Below are positions 34,456-43,514 of a DNA stretch of 64,000 nt, in pieces. Made by a program: the position numbers and the translations under genes. The notes under the pieces were generated by a model. The model saw only the letters and a list, made by a program, of their open reading frames with translations, searched no databases and was not told the origin of the DNA. The DNA lies in the NCBI GenBank assembly GCA_027491255.1, contig JAIXWM010000112.1, positions 19,496 through 83,495 on the forward strand. The letters are read 5' to 3'. Within the stretch, counting starts at the first letter, position 1. Each line of letters opens with the position of its first letter. This stretch comes from Rubrivivax sp. (lineage in GTDB: Bacteria; Pseudomonadota; Gammaproteobacteria; Burkholderiales; Burkholderiaceae_C).

Positions 34456-35283
34456 CTACTGCCCCCACCAGTGCAGCACGCGCGCGCGCAGCGCGTCCGC
34501 GGCCAGCGTGATGGTGATCCCGACCACGGCGAGCGCGATCACCACGGCAAAGGTGAGCGCAGAGTTGCCGGTCACTGCGGCCGTGCCGAGCAGCGACCCC
34601 ATGCCAGGCACGCCGGTGAGGATCTCGGCGGTGACGACGGTGATGACGGCAAACGTGACGGACAGCGGCAGGCTGGCCAGGGTCCAGGCCACGACGAAGG
34701 GCAGACGGATGCGGGTCAGGATGCGCCAGTTGTCTGCGCCCAGCAGGCGCGCGTTCTGCACCAGTTCCGGACGCACCGATGTGCCGCCCTCGTAGGCGTT
34801 GAAGAAGGCCACGAAGAACACCACCAGCACCGAGATGATCACGCACGAGGTCGAGGTCGGGCCGAACACGATCACGATGATGGGCACCAGGGCGATCCGC
34901 GGCACGGCATTCATGCCGATGATGAAGGGTCGCATCACTTCGCTGGCGAAACGGAAGTTGCTCAGCAACAGCCCGAACGCGGCACCCAGCACCATGCCGA
35001 TGGCCGTGCCGAGCAGCGAGGCATACACGGTGGCGCCGATGAAGCCCCAGATCACCGGCGAGTTCTCGCTGCCCGTGGCCAGGTTGTAGAGCTCGCGCGC
35101 GATGCGCTGCGGCGAACTCACGAAGTAGGGGTCGAACAGGTGCCCCATCGCCTTGAGCGCGGGAATCTGCGGCAGGTATTGCCATGCCAGCAGGAAGAGG
35201 GCCAGCAGCGCCACCTGCGCGAGCCAGATCGGGCCTCGGGCGCTCAAGCGCGCTCGCCAGCGGCTGGGCGTGCCGGCGCTCAT
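34456..35283 (-). CDS. NitT/TauT-type ABC transporter permease
   Basis: A 275-residue inner-membrane permease with six predicted helices and the cytoplasmic EAA-type loop ELVQNARLLGADNWRILTRI that contacts the ATPase. The pattern IALVPIIVIVFGPTSTSCVI matches the SsuC/TauC group. The start overlaps the ATPase stop by four bases. It is the last gene of a binding-protein, ATPase, permease operon and is convergent to the P450 gene. Confidence 0.9.
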   Translation of the reverse strand: MSAGTPSRWRARLSARGPIWLAQVALLALFLLAWQYLPQIPALKAMGHLFDPYFVSSPQRIARELYNLATGSENSPVIWGFIGATVYASLLGTAIGMVLGAAFGLLLSNFRFASEVMRPFIIGMNAVPRIALVPIIVIVFGPTSTSCVIISVLVVFFVAFFNAYEGGTSVRPELVQNARLLGADNWRILTRIRLPFVVAWTLASLPLSVTFAVITVVTAEILTGVPGMGSLLGTAAVTGNSALTFAVVIALAVVGITITLAADALRARVLHWWGQ

Positions 35284-36152
35284 GTCGTGGCCTCCCCGGC
35301 AGGGCGCCGGCTGCGCTGGATCTGCACCGCGAGCTGTTCCCACACCTGGCCGTACAACGAGAGGAACTGCGGGTTCTCGCGCAGGCCCAGGAAGTCGCGC
35401 TGCGCCCCGAAGCCGATCTCGAAGCGCCTGAACACCCGGGCCGGCTGTGCCGTCAGGACCAGCACCTGGTCGGACAGGGAGATCGCTTCGCCGAGGTCGT
35501 GCGTGATCAGCAGCACGGTGATCCCCTCGCGCTTGACGATGTGGAAGATGTCCTGGTGGATGCCGATGCGCGTGGGCTCGTCCAGCGCGGAGAACGGCTC
35601 GTCGAGCAGCAGCACGCGCGGATGCGGTGCGACCGAGGCCAGGAAGGCGGTCCGGCGCCGCATGCCCCCCGAGAGCTGGTAGGGGAACTTGCGTTCAGCG
35701 CCTTCCAGCCCCGCCAGCCGGATCAGCTCGGCGATGCGGGCCTTCTGCGCGCTGCGATCCAGCGTCGATCTGGCGAGCCTGAAGTGCAGACCGATGTTGT
35801 CCTCGACCGTCATCCAGGGCAGCAGCGTGTCCTTCTGGAACATCATGGTCAGCGGATGCCGGGGCGGCTGGGCGCGGTCTTGCGACCACGTCAAGCGACC
35901 GGCATCGGGCTGGAGCAGGCCTGCCAGCAGGGCCAGCAGCGTGGACTTCCCGCAGCCGCTCGGACCGACGAGCCCCGTGATGGAGCCTTCCGGCACGGAA
36001 ATGTCCACGCCGTCCAGGACGGGCGCTCCACCCGGGTAGGCGAAGCGCACGCCATCGGCCCGCAGCAGTGCGGGGGGCCCTTGGCCTGAATCCGGAGCGT
36101 TCAAGCCACCGCCGACCCCGTGCTCCGCACGTGTCGCCTCCACGGCTGGCAT
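35280..36152 (-). CDS. NitT/TauT-type ABC transporter ATPase
   Basis: A 290-residue ABC ATPase: Walker A GPSGCGKST, Q-loop MMFQKDTLLPW, signature LSGGMRRR, Walker B RVLLLDEPFSALDEPTR and switch His in LLITHDLGEAISLSD. The MFQKDxLLPW form is typical of nitrate, sulfonate and taurine importers. It starts three bases after the binding-protein stop. The first 30 residues are a variable extension. Confidence 0.92.
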   Translation of the reverse strand: MPAVEATRAEHGVGGGLNAPDSGQGPPALLRADGVRFAYPGGAPVLDGVDISVPEGSITGLVGPSGCGKSTLLALLAGLLQPDAGRLTWSQDRAQPPRHPLTMMFQKDTLLPWMTVEDNIGLHFRLARSTLDRSAQKARIAELIRLAGLEGAERKFPYQLSGGMRRRTAFLASVAPHPRVLLLDEPFSALDEPTRIGIHQDIFHIVKREGITVLLITHDLGEAISLSDQVLVLTAQPARVFRRFEIGFGAQRDFLGLRENPQFLSLYGQVWEQLAVQIQRSRRPAGEATT

Positions 36153-36155
36153 GCG

Positions 36156-37154
36156 TCAGCGGCTGGACGGCTGGCCGTTGGCGGCGATCCAGTAGGACAT
36201 GTCGACGCGCTCGTCCCAGGAGTAGAGCTTGTTGGCGCCGTCGATGAAGGGCAGGCCGTACTTGAAGTAGGCCAGAGTCCCGGGCCAGGCACTGCCGCGC
36301 ACATAGCCGCCGTCAGGGAACCAGAACAGCTTCTCGGCGACCACCTGCCTGGCGATCACGTCGACCGGGAAGGTCCTGAAGTCGGGGTGCTTGACCAACT
36401 CGGCGGCGACCTGCTCGGGCGGCGCTGTCTTGATGAACTGCTCGACCCGCTTGAGCGCGCGCATCAGCTTCTCGACAGCCGGCCGCTTCTGCCGCAGGTT
36501 GTCCTTCATGCCCCACAGGCCCGAACTCACGGTGTTCTGGATCGTGTTGGGCGGGACTGTCGAGGGGTTGCGCGGGTCCACCAGCAGGCGCAGTCCCCTT
36601 TCGAGTCCGGGCTGCAGGACGGCCAGCGCGCTGACCGCACAGTCGCTGCCGCCGGAGAGCACCGAAGGCACGATCTGGTTGGCGTCACCCAGCTCCAGGA
36701 TGTTGAACTTGCCGCCGCCGTTGACCTTGTAGGCCATGGCCGACGAGAACACGGCCGAGCCGGCCCGCGAGGTGGACACGCGCGTGCAGTCGGCGATCGA
36801 CTTCACGTTGGCCGACGCGGCCATGAAGCCGGTGCCGAGGCCCGAGCTGATGGCGTAGACGATGGACGTCTCCTTGCCCTCGCGCACCGGGACCAGCGCC
36901 GAAGAGACGCCGATCACGCTGAGGTCGCCTTCGCCGGCCACCACCAGGTTGAGCGAGTTCGCATAGACGGTCTTGACCGTCAGGCTCAAGCCTTCCTGCT
37001 GCGCGTAGCCCAGTGTTTCGGCCAGGTAGATCGGCGCCAGCGGGGTGGTGTTGCCGGCGCTGAGGGCGACCAGGCGGTCGCCCGATTGCGCTGCGGCCAG
37101 GAAAGGCAGCGCGGCCAGTGCGAGCGCCGCAGCGGCGCGGGTGAACTTCTTCAT
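36156..37154 (-). CDS. NMT1/SsuA-like periplasmic binding protein
   Basis: A 332-residue exported receptor with the signal peptide KKFTRAAAALALAALPFLAA and cleavage after AQ near residue 23. The mature part, LVALSAGNTTPLAPIYLAE, then VVAGEGDLSVIGVSSALVPV and a SRAGSAVFSSAMAYKVNGG loop, is typical of the NMT1/SsuA fold used for nitrate, sulfonates, thiamine precursors and aromatic sulfonates. ATG 37154 is chosen because the signal starts there. It leads the three-gene operon. The ligand is not predictable. Confidence 0.88.
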   Translation of the reverse strand: MKKFTRAAAALALAALPFLAAAQSGDRLVALSAGNTTPLAPIYLAETLGYAQQEGLSLTVKTVYANSLNLVVAGEGDLSVIGVSSALVPVREGKETSIVYAISSGLGTGFMAASANVKSIADCTRVSTSRAGSAVFSSAMAYKVNGGGKFNILELGDANQIVPSVLSGGSDCAVSALAVLQPGLERGLRLLVDPRNPSTVPPNTIQNTVSSGLWGMKDNLRQKRPAVEKLMRALKRVEQFIKTAPPEQVAAELVKHPDFRTFPVDVIARQVVAEKLFWFPDGGYVRGSAWPGTLAYFKYGLPFIDGANKLYSWDERVDMSYWIAANGQPSSR

Positions 37155-37340
37155 GTCAGTCTCCTCCATGTTGTTTGGAATAAGTCTATACGGTTTGAAA
37201 GATGCGCAGGCGTGATCGGGCCTTCCCGCGTCGCCGGTGGCAGCCTTGAATTGGTGGTGGAGGTGGTCGTGGATCACGTCAAGCGACCACTGGTCTTGAT
37301 GGGGCCTCCCCCCGTGCCTGCCGGGAGTGCTCCAGCCTCT

Positions 37341-38654
37341 TCACGGTACCGCCACCCGCTCGAGCATCTGTGCCGCAAGCCGGCGGAATTCCGCGCTCAG
37401 TGCGGGATGACCGGCCGCCCGGGCCCAGAAGGCCTGCGCCACGGGCCGCGCGGGGCTCTGCAGGTCCATCGGCTCCGGCGAGAAGGGAGACAGGTCCAGG
37501 GCGCCGGTCTGGACGTCGGGGCGCCAGCGCATCGGCAGCATGTCGTAGACCGGCGCAAGGGTGAAGCGGCCGGTGGCCACGTCGCCGGGCTGCACCCACA
37601 GGCTCAGGTTGCCGAAGTGCATGTCGCTGTTGCCGATGAGGCGGCCGAAGCGCAGCAGGGCCTCCACCTGGGGCCCGGCCTCGGCCGGCAGGCGCTGCTG
37701 GCGCACCAGGGCCTGCGCCGTGGCGGCCCAGTGCTGGCGCGGGCCGCCCACGAAAGCCTCGTGCACGGCGTGCAGCGGCACGGCGTGGCGCCGGCCTTCG
37801 AAGCTGCGCCCGCCCATGGGGAGCAGACGGTCGAAGCGCTCGGACACCAGGCAGGTGCGCGCGGGCGTCTGCACCACCTGGCTGCGGGCCACGGCCACGC
37901 CATGGTCGTGCAGCACCTGCAGCGCCAGCGACTCGGCGTGCAGCAGGTCGTGCCAGCGCTCGCCGAAAGGCGTGTCGCGCGGCGGCGAGAACTTCACCAG
38001 CACCGCCTGACCATCGGCGCGGCGGGCCAGGAACTTGGCCTGCTCGCCGCCGGCCGAAGACCCGGCCGGCAGCGTGGCGGCCACGTCGGCTGCGAGTGCG
38101 TCCAGGTCGGCCGGCTGGCTGAACACCGGCAGGATGCTCGCCACCGGCTCGCCGACCACCAGCGCCCCGGGCGCGTCGGGCTGCAGCGAGGCGGCGTACA
38201 GCTGCTGCTGCACGGTCCAGCGCTCGGGCTGGCGATCCAGCCCCTGTGGCGCCAGGCGCTGCGCCAGCACGCGGCCGAGGAAGCCCTCGGGCCGCAGCGG
38301 CGCGAGCAGCCAGGGCAGACCGCCCTGAGTCAGCATCTCCAGGCCCGAGCCCTCGACGTGCACATGCGAGCCCGCGGCGACCGCCACGCTGCCCCAGGCC
38401 TCGATGCGCCCGTCGGCATGCACCCAGTGCAGCGGCAGCCGCGGCGGCAGGCCGGGGTGGGGCCGGGCCAGCGCGTAGCGGGTGCTCCGCCCGCGCCCCA
38501 GCACCAGCAACTCGGCACCCAGCGCGGCGAGCAGGCGCGAGACGGTGGGCTGGCTGCGCCCGAGCGCGGCCTGCAGCTGCGCCGCCGTGGCCACGCCCAG
38601 GCGGTCGAGGGTGCGTCTCAGCTCGGCTTCGAGGGCGTGGCCGGTCGGTTCCAT
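37341..38654 (-). CDS. HipA-family kinase with N-terminal winged helix (YjjJ-like)
   Basis: A 437-residue protein. The first 65 residues are an HTH domain (RTLDRLGVATAAQLQAALGR then SQPTVSRLLAALGA). The rest is HipA-like: SSAGGEQAKFLARRADGQAV and a LVKFSPP (phosphate-binding and Lys region), VAVARSQVV, FDRLLPMGGRSFEGRRHAV and the catalytic LLRFGRLIGNSDMHFGNLSL, then the PVYDMLPM metal loop. This arrangement matches E. coli YjjJ, a HipA-type toxin with its own HTH and no separate HipB. No hipB-like gene is adjacent. Two 14-bp repeats in the promoter suggest self-regulation. Confidence 0.85.
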   Translation of the reverse strand: MEPTGHALEAELRRTLDRLGVATAAQLQAALGRSQPTVSRLLAALGAELLVLGRGRSTRYALARPHPGLPPRLPLHWVHADGRIEAWGSVAVAAGSHVHVEGSGLEMLTQGGLPWLLAPLRPEGFLGRVLAQRLAPQGLDRQPERWTVQQQLYAASLQPDAPGALVVGEPVASILPVFSQPADLDALAADVAATLPAGSSAGGEQAKFLARRADGQAVLVKFSPPRDTPFGERWHDLLHAESLALQVLHDHGVAVARSQVVQTPARTCLVSERFDRLLPMGGRSFEGRRHAVPLHAVHEAFVGGPRQHWAATAQALVRQQRLPAEAGPQVEALLRFGRLIGNSDMHFGNLSLWVQPGDVATGRFTLAPVYDMLPMRWRPDVQTGALDLSPFSPEPMDLQSPARPVAQAFWARAAGHPALSAEFRRLAAQMLERVAVP

Positions 38655-38724
38655 GAATGGCAGATGAAGTCAGAAAAAGCGAAACGCTTCAACAACTTGC
38701 CGCCCATGGAGAATAGCAGATGAA
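38655..38724 (-). promoter_or_regulatory. Direct-repeat operator region of the HipA-like gene
   Basis: GAATGGCAGATGAA (38655-38668, abutting the start codon) and GAATAGCAGATGAA (38711-38724) differ by one base and are 56 bp apart. Between them AAGCG/CGCTT with a T-run could be a weak terminator of the ior gene. Confidence 0.4.
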
Positions 38725-38755
38725 TCGAAGATGAATAGAAAGAAAGACAGCAGGA

Positions 38756-41700
38756 TCAGGCTTGCCGCCACTTCTGCATCAGCCCCTCCCACTTGGCCCG
38801 CGCGGCCTTGACGTGGCGCTCCTTCACGTGGCCGTAGCCGCGGATCTCCTCGGGGATGCGGGCGATCTCGGCGGCCAGCGCCAGCTTGGCGGGGGTCAGG
38901 GTCTTCAGCAGTTCGTCGATGCAGGCCTCGTAGTCGGCCCGCAGCCGGCGCTCCATGCGGCGCTCTTCGGTGCGGCCGAAGACGTCGAGCGCGGTGCCGC
39001 GCAGCGCCTTCATCCGCGCCAGCCACGGGAACAGTGACCGCACCCAGGGCCCGAAGGGCTGCTTGACCAGCTCGCCCTTGGCATTGCGCTTGGCGATGGC
39101 GGGCGGGGCCAGGTGGTGCACCAGCTTGTAGTCGCCCTCGAACATGCCGTCGATCCTGGCGGTGAAGGCCGGGTCGGTGTGCAGGCGCGCCACCTCGTAC
39201 TCGTCCTTGATCGCCATCAGCTTGAACAGGTAGCGGGCCACGGCCTCGGAAAGCGCCGTGCCCTTGCCGAGCGCCGACTCTGCCGCGCGCACCCGGTCGA
39301 CGACGGCGCGGTAGCGCTGTGCATAGGCCGCGTCCTGGTAGCCGGTGAGGAACTCGACCCGGCGCGCCACCAGCTCGTCCACCGAGGGCTTGCGCACGAT
39401 CTCGATCACCTGGCGCGCCGCGAACAGCGCCTGCACCGCGGCCAGGTCGTGCGCGCAGCGCCGGCCCCATTCGAAGGCGGCGAGGTTGTTGTCGACCTGC
39501 ACGCCGTTGAGCTCGATCGCGCGCCGCAGCGCGGCGCGGCTCAGCGGCACGCGGCCGTGCTGCCAGGCGTAGCCGAGCATCATCGGGTTGGTGTAGATCG
39601 AGTCGCCCAGCAACTGCTCGGCTGCCTGCTCGGCGTCGAAGGCCGCCAGGCCCTGCGCGCCGACGGCACCCTGCAGCGCGGCCTCGCAGCCGGCTTCGGG
39701 GAACTGCCAGTCGGGGTTGGCGACGAAGGCCGCGGTGGGCTTGCGGTGGGCGTTCAGTGCCACCCAGGTGCGGCCCTGCAGCATCGTCGCCAGCGTCGTG
39801 CGGCTGGCGGTGACGATGGGGTCGCAGCCGATCACCAGGTCGGCGCAGGCCAGGTCCACCTTGCTGGTGCGCAGCGCCTCGGGCGCGTCGGCGATCTGCA
39901 CATGGCTCCAGGTGGCGCCGCCCTTCTGCGCCAGGCCGGCCGAATCCTGCACGACCACGGCCTTGCCTTCCAGGTGCGCGGCCATGCCCAGCAGCGAGCC
40001 GATGGTGATGACGCCGGTGCCGCCGATGCCGGCCACCACGATGCCCCAGGCGCGCTCGGCCGGCGGCAGCACCGGCTCGGGGATGTCGGGCAATGCCGCG
40101 CCGGCGCCGCGCGCCTGCCTCTTCGGCTTCTTCAGCGTGCCGCCCTCGACCGTGACGAAGCTCGGGCAGAAGCCCTTCAGGCACGAGAAGTCCTTGTTGC
40201 AGGAGTTCTGGTTGATGCGGCGCTTGCGGCCGAACTCGGTCTCCACCGGCTCCACGCTCAGGCAGTTGCTCTGCGCCGAGCAGTCGCCGCAGCCTTCGCA
40301 CACCAGCTCGTTGATGACCACCGTCTTGGCCGGCGTGGCCATCGTGCCGCGCTTGCGGCGGCGGCGCTTCTCGGTGCCGCAGGTCTGGTCGTAGACGAGG
40401 ATGGTGCAGCCCGGCACCTCGCGCAGCTCGCGCTGCACGGCGTCGAGCTCGTCACGGTGGCGCACCGTCACGCCCGGGGCCAGGCGCGCCTTGACGGCCG
40501 CGTCCTCGTACTTCTGCGTCTCGTCGGTGACGACGACGATCTGCTTCGCGCCCTCGGCGTGCAGCTCGCGCGTGATCTCGGGCACCTGCAGCGTGCCGTC
40601 GATGGGCTGGCCGCCGGTCATGGCCACCGCGTCGTTGTACAGCAGCTTGTAGGTGATGTTGACGCCCGAGGCGATGGCCTGGCGCACCGCCAGGAAGCCC
40701 GAGTGGAAGTAGGTGCCGTCGCCCAGGTTGGCGAACAGATGGCGGTCCTTCGAGAACGGCGCCTGGCCGACCCAGCTGACGCCCTCGCCGCCCATCTGGC
40801 TGAAGGTGACGGTGCTGCGGTTCATCCACACCGCCATGAAGTGGCAGCCGATGCCCGCGGCCGCGCGCGAGCCCTCGGGCACGCGGGTGCTGGTGTTGTG
40901 CGGGCAGCCGCTGCAGAACCAGGGCTGGCGGTCGACGCCGCGCACGTCCACCGTGGCGAGCGCGCGCTCCTTCGCGTCGATGATGGCCAGGCGCGCGTCC
41001 AGCCGCGCCTCGATGTCGGCTGGCACGCCCAGCTTCTTCAGCCGCGCGGCGATGGCGCGCGCCACCAGCGCGGGTGAGAGGTCGGCCTTGGCGCGCAGCA
41101 GCGTGCGCGAGGCGGGGTTGGGGCTGGCCCACTCGCCGCCGGAGCGGCCTTCGTCACCGCCCGGCGCCTCGTCGAACTTGCCCAGGATCACCGGGCGCAC
41201 GTCGTCGCGCCAGTCGTAGAGCTCTTCCTTGAGCTGGTATTCGATGACCTGACGCTTCTCTTCGACGACGAGGATCTCGCGCAGGCCGCGCGCGAAATCA
41301 CGCGCGGTGGTGGCCTCGAGCGGCCAGACCACGTTGACCTTGTGCACGCGGATGCCGAGCTGGCGGCAGGTCGCGTCGTCCAGGCCCAGGTCGACCAGCG
41401 CCTGGCGCATGTCGTTGTAGGCCTTGCCGCTGCCGATCAGGCCGAAGCGGTCGTCGGGGCCGGCCACCACGTTGTGGTTGAGCCGGTTGGCGCGGATGTA
41501 GGCCAGCGCCGCATACCACTTGTAGTCGAACAGCCGCGCCTCCTGCTCGAGCGCGTGGTCGGGCCAGCGCATGTGCAGCCCGCCCGGGGGCAGGGTGAAG
41601 TCCTCGGGCAGCACGATCTGCACGCGAGCCGGATCCACCTGCACGCTGGCCGACGACTCCACCACCTCCTGGATGGTCTTCATGCCGGCCCAGACGCCGG

Positions 41701-42310
41701 CGTAGCGGCTCATCGCGAAGGCGTGCACCCCCATGTCCAGGATGCCCTGCACGTCCGACGGGAAGAACACCGGCAGCCCGCAGGCCTTGAAGATGTGGTC
41801 GCTCTGGTGCGCGGCGGTGCTGCTCTTGGCCACGTGGTCGTCGCCCGCCACCGCGATCACGCCGCCGTGCTGCGAGGTGCCGGCGTTGTTGGCGTGCTTG
41901 AACACGTCGGAGCAGCGGTCCACGCCCGGGCCCTTGCCGTACCAGATGCCGAAGACGCCGTCGAACTTGCGCGACTGCGGGAACAGGTCGAGCATCTGCG
42001 TGCCCCACACCGCGGTGGCGGCCAGCTCCTCGTTGACGCCGGGCTGGAAGACGATGTTCTGGCCGGCCAGGTGCTTGCGCGCCTGCCACAGCGCCTGGTC
42101 GTAGCCGCCCAGCGGGCTGCCACGGTAGCCGCTGACGAAGCCGGCGGTGTTCAGCCCCGCCAGCGCGTCACGCTGGCGCTGCAGCATCGGCAGCCGCACC
42201 AGCGCCTGCACCCCGCTCATGAAGGCGCGCCCCTGCTCGAGCGCGTACTTGTCGTCGAGCGTGACGCTCTCCAGGGCCTTGCGGATGTCGTCGGGCAGCG
42301 GGGCGTTCAT
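38756..42310 (-). CDS. Indolepyruvate ferredoxin oxidoreductase, alpha and beta fused
   Basis: An 1184-residue single-chain 2-oxoacid oxidoreductase that decarboxylates aryl pyruvates (from aromatic amino-acid transamination) to acyl-CoA. The first half has VSGYRGSPLGGYDQALWQA, FGIWYGKGPGVDRCSDVFKH and a TPP-binding-like NLGDGTYFHSGFLAVRQAI region. Near residue 670 a Cys-rich segment (CEGCGDCSAQSNC, then a distal CNKDFSCLKGFCPSF) would bind Fe-S clusters. The last third has the gamma-type GIVVAGIGGTGVITIGSLLG. It is divergent from an Lrp-type regulator and is probably controlled by it. Confidence 0.93.
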   Translation of the reverse strand: MNAPLPDDIRKALESVTLDDKYALEQGRAFMSGVQALVRLPMLQRQRDALAGLNTAGFVSGYRGSPLGGYDQALWQARKHLAGQNIVFQPGVNEELAATAVWGTQMLDLFPQSRKFDGVFGIWYGKGPGVDRCSDVFKHANNAGTSQHGGVIAVAGDDHVAKSSTAAHQSDHIFKACGLPVFFPSDVQGILDMGVHAFAMSRYAGVWAGMKTIQEVVESSASVQVDPARVQIVLPEDFTLPPGGLHMRWPDHALEQEARLFDYKWYAALAYIRANRLNHNVVAGPDDRFGLIGSGKAYNDMRQALVDLGLDDATCRQLGIRVHKVNVVWPLEATTARDFARGLREILVVEEKRQVIEYQLKEELYDWRDDVRPVILGKFDEAPGGDEGRSGGEWASPNPASRTLLRAKADLSPALVARAIAARLKKLGVPADIEARLDARLAIIDAKERALATVDVRGVDRQPWFCSGCPHNTSTRVPEGSRAAAGIGCHFMAVWMNRSTVTFSQMGGEGVSWVGQAPFSKDRHLFANLGDGTYFHSGFLAVRQAIASGVNITYKLLYNDAVAMTGGQPIDGTLQVPEITRELHAEGAKQIVVVTDETQKYEDAAVKARLAPGVTVRHRDELDAVQRELREVPGCTILVYDQTCGTEKRRRRKRGTMATPAKTVVINELVCEGCGDCSAQSNCLSVEPVETEFGRKRRINQNSCNKDFSCLKGFCPSFVTVEGGTLKKPKRQARGAGAALPDIPEPVLPPAERAWGIVVAGIGGTGVITIGSLLGMAAHLEGKAVVVQDSAGLAQKGGATWSHVQIADAPEALRTSKVDLACADLVIGCDPIVTASRTTLATMLQGRTWVALNAHRKPTAAFVANPDWQFPEAGCEAALQGAVGAQGLAAFDAEQAAEQLLGDSIYTNPMMLGYAWQHGRVPLSRAALRRAIELNGVQVDNNLAAFEWGRRCAHDLAAVQALFAARQVIEIVRKPSVDELVARRVEFLTGYQDAAYAQRYRAVVDRVRAAESALGKGTALSEAVARYLFKLMAIKDEYEVARLHTDPAFTARIDGMFEGDYKLVHHLAPPAIAKRNAKGELVKQPFGPWVRSLFPWLARMKALRGTALDVFGRTEERRMERRLRADYEACIDELLKTLTPAKLALAAEIARIPEEIRGYGHVKERHVKAARAKWEGLMQKWRQA

Positions 42311-42475
42311 GGCCGTCTCTCCAGGGCTGGCCCCGGGCGCGCCCCGGGGCGGCGCACTGCCTGCGGCCGGCGCCGGGCTGTGCTGTCATTGGCGGGCAGT
42401 GTAGGTCGCATCGGCCGCGAAGGGCTTTCTTTCGGGTGCCCGGGACACGGGGTTTGAGCAACAATCGTTCGCAGA

Positions 42476-42486
42476 ATTGCTGCAAT
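42476..42486. promoter_or_regulatory. Lrp-type operator between ior and lrp
   Basis: ATTGC-T-GCAAT, a perfect 11-bp palindrome 11 bp before the Lrp-type ATG, within the 187-bp divergent region. Lrp/AsnC proteins prefer such TTGC/GCAA dyads, so this is a candidate site for control of both genes. Confidence 0.45.
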
Positions 42487-42497
42487 CTGTCAGGAAG

Positions 42498-43064
42498 ATG
42501 CCAAACAAGCCAGGGCCAGGGAAAACACCAAGCCGCCGCGCCACGGCCCCGCCGCCGGCGCCGGCCGCCGTCGACCCCGACGCCGGCGAGCGCCTGGACC
42601 GCTACGACCTGGCGCTGCTGCGCGAGCTGCAGGCCGACGCGCGGCTGTCCAACGCCGAGCTCGCCGAGCGCATCGGCCTGTCGCCCGCGCCCACCTGGCG
42701 CCGCGTGCGCCGGCTCGAGGAGCGCGGCTACATCACCGGCTACCGCGCCGTCATCGACCGCCGCCGCATCGGCCTGGGCGTGCTGGCCTTCGTGCGCGTG
42801 GACGCCGAGCGCAACAACGCCCAGGCCACGCGCGAGCTCGAGGACCACCTGCGCAGCCTGCCCGAGGTGGTGGCCTGCCACTACATCAGCGGCGCCGGCA
42901 CCTTCGAGCTGCACGTCGTCGCGTCCGACCTGGAGGCCTATTCGCGCTGGGCGATGGAGACCCTGTACAAGCTGCCCAACGTGAAGGACATGCAGACCCG
43001 CTTCTCGCTGAAGGAAGTCAAGGCCGACGGCGCCTGGCCGCTGGGGCAGCTGGAGCGGCGCTGA
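42498..43064 (+). CDS. Lrp/AsnC-family regulator
   Basis: A 188-residue regulator. The HTH is LDRYDLALLRELQADARLSN and AELAERIGLSPAPTWRRVRR, and the C-terminal effector domain (RAM) holds VLAFVRVDAERNNAQATREL and VVACHYISGAGTFELHVVAS. A 35-residue Pro-rich N-terminal leader precedes the HTH. ATG 42498 is preferred over TTG 42477. It is divergent from the indolepyruvate oxidoreductase, so it probably responds to an aromatic amino acid. Its last 98 bp are duplicated downstream at 43839. Confidence 0.92.
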   Translation: MPNKPGPGKTPSRRATAPPPAPAAVDPDAGERLDRYDLALLRELQADARLSNAELAERIGLSPAPTWRRVRRLEERGYITGYRAVIDRRRIGLGVLAFVRVDAERNNAQATRELEDHLRSLPEVVACHYISGAGTFELHVVASDLEAYSRWAMETLYKLPNVKDMQTRFSLKEVKADGAWPLGQLERR

Positions 43065-43065
43065 G
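42968..43065 (+). repeat. 98-bp direct repeat, copy 1 (lrp 3' end)
   Basis: The final 98 bp of the lrp-type gene and its stop. Copy 2 at 43839-43936 differs at one position (A at 42990, G at 43861). The 773 bp between hold an AbrB/PIN toxin-antitoxin module. Confidence 0.95.
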
Positions 43066-43093
43066 CGGACGCTGAGGAGACGCCCAGCAGACG

Positions 43094-43513
43094 TCACCCG
43101 ATCGGAAACAACCGTTCGAGCAGCGAGCGGGGCGAGTGGAAGGACACGCCGCCGAAGCTCTTGCCATAGCCCGCCCCGAAATCGGTGCGATCTCCGGTCA
43201 GCAAGGCGTCGCAGCGCAGCCGGATGGCGCTGGCCAGCACCGGGCGATCCTTCGCGGGCAACCAGTCCCAGGGCATCCCCGTCGATTCGCGAGGCACCAG
43301 CGATGCCGAGGTCTCGACGCGCGCCAGCAGCCCATCCAGGACGGCCAGACCCTCGACGCCCTTGCGGGCCAGGTTGCGGCGCGCTTCGTCCACAACATAG
43401 TCGTCAACGCAGCACACGTGCCCGGCCTCGATGAGCAAGCCGAGCAGGCGCCTCAGGGCGCCGTCGGACTTGGCCGCCGAGAACAGGATGTTGGCGTCCA
43501 GGCAGACGCGCAC
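43094..43513 (-). CDS. PIN-domain toxin in the lrp duplication
   Basis: A 139-residue PIN nuclease: VCLDANILFSAAKSDGAL has the first Asp, a middle acidic segment lies in CVDDYVVDEARRNLARKG, and the C-terminal LPAKDRPVLASAIRL and LLTGDRTDFG hold the remaining acidic residues, so the site looks intact. The start is GTG 43513, one base after the antitoxin stop. Pair and insertion are bracketed by the duplicated 98-bp end of the lrp gene, suggesting recent acquisition. Confidence 0.8.
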   Translation of the reverse strand: MRVCLDANILFSAAKSDGALRRLLGLLIEAGHVCCVDDYVVDEARRNLARKGVEGLAVLDGLLARVETSASLVPRESTGMPWDWLPAKDRPVLASAIRLRCDALLTGDRTDFGAGYGKSFGGVSFHSPRSLLERLFPIG

Positions 43514-43514
43514 T

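Noticed and set aside
36120..38723. 867-codon plus-strand open frame across the ABC receptor and HipA-like genes
   Set aside because: It spans two real minus-strand genes and has no recognisable motif.
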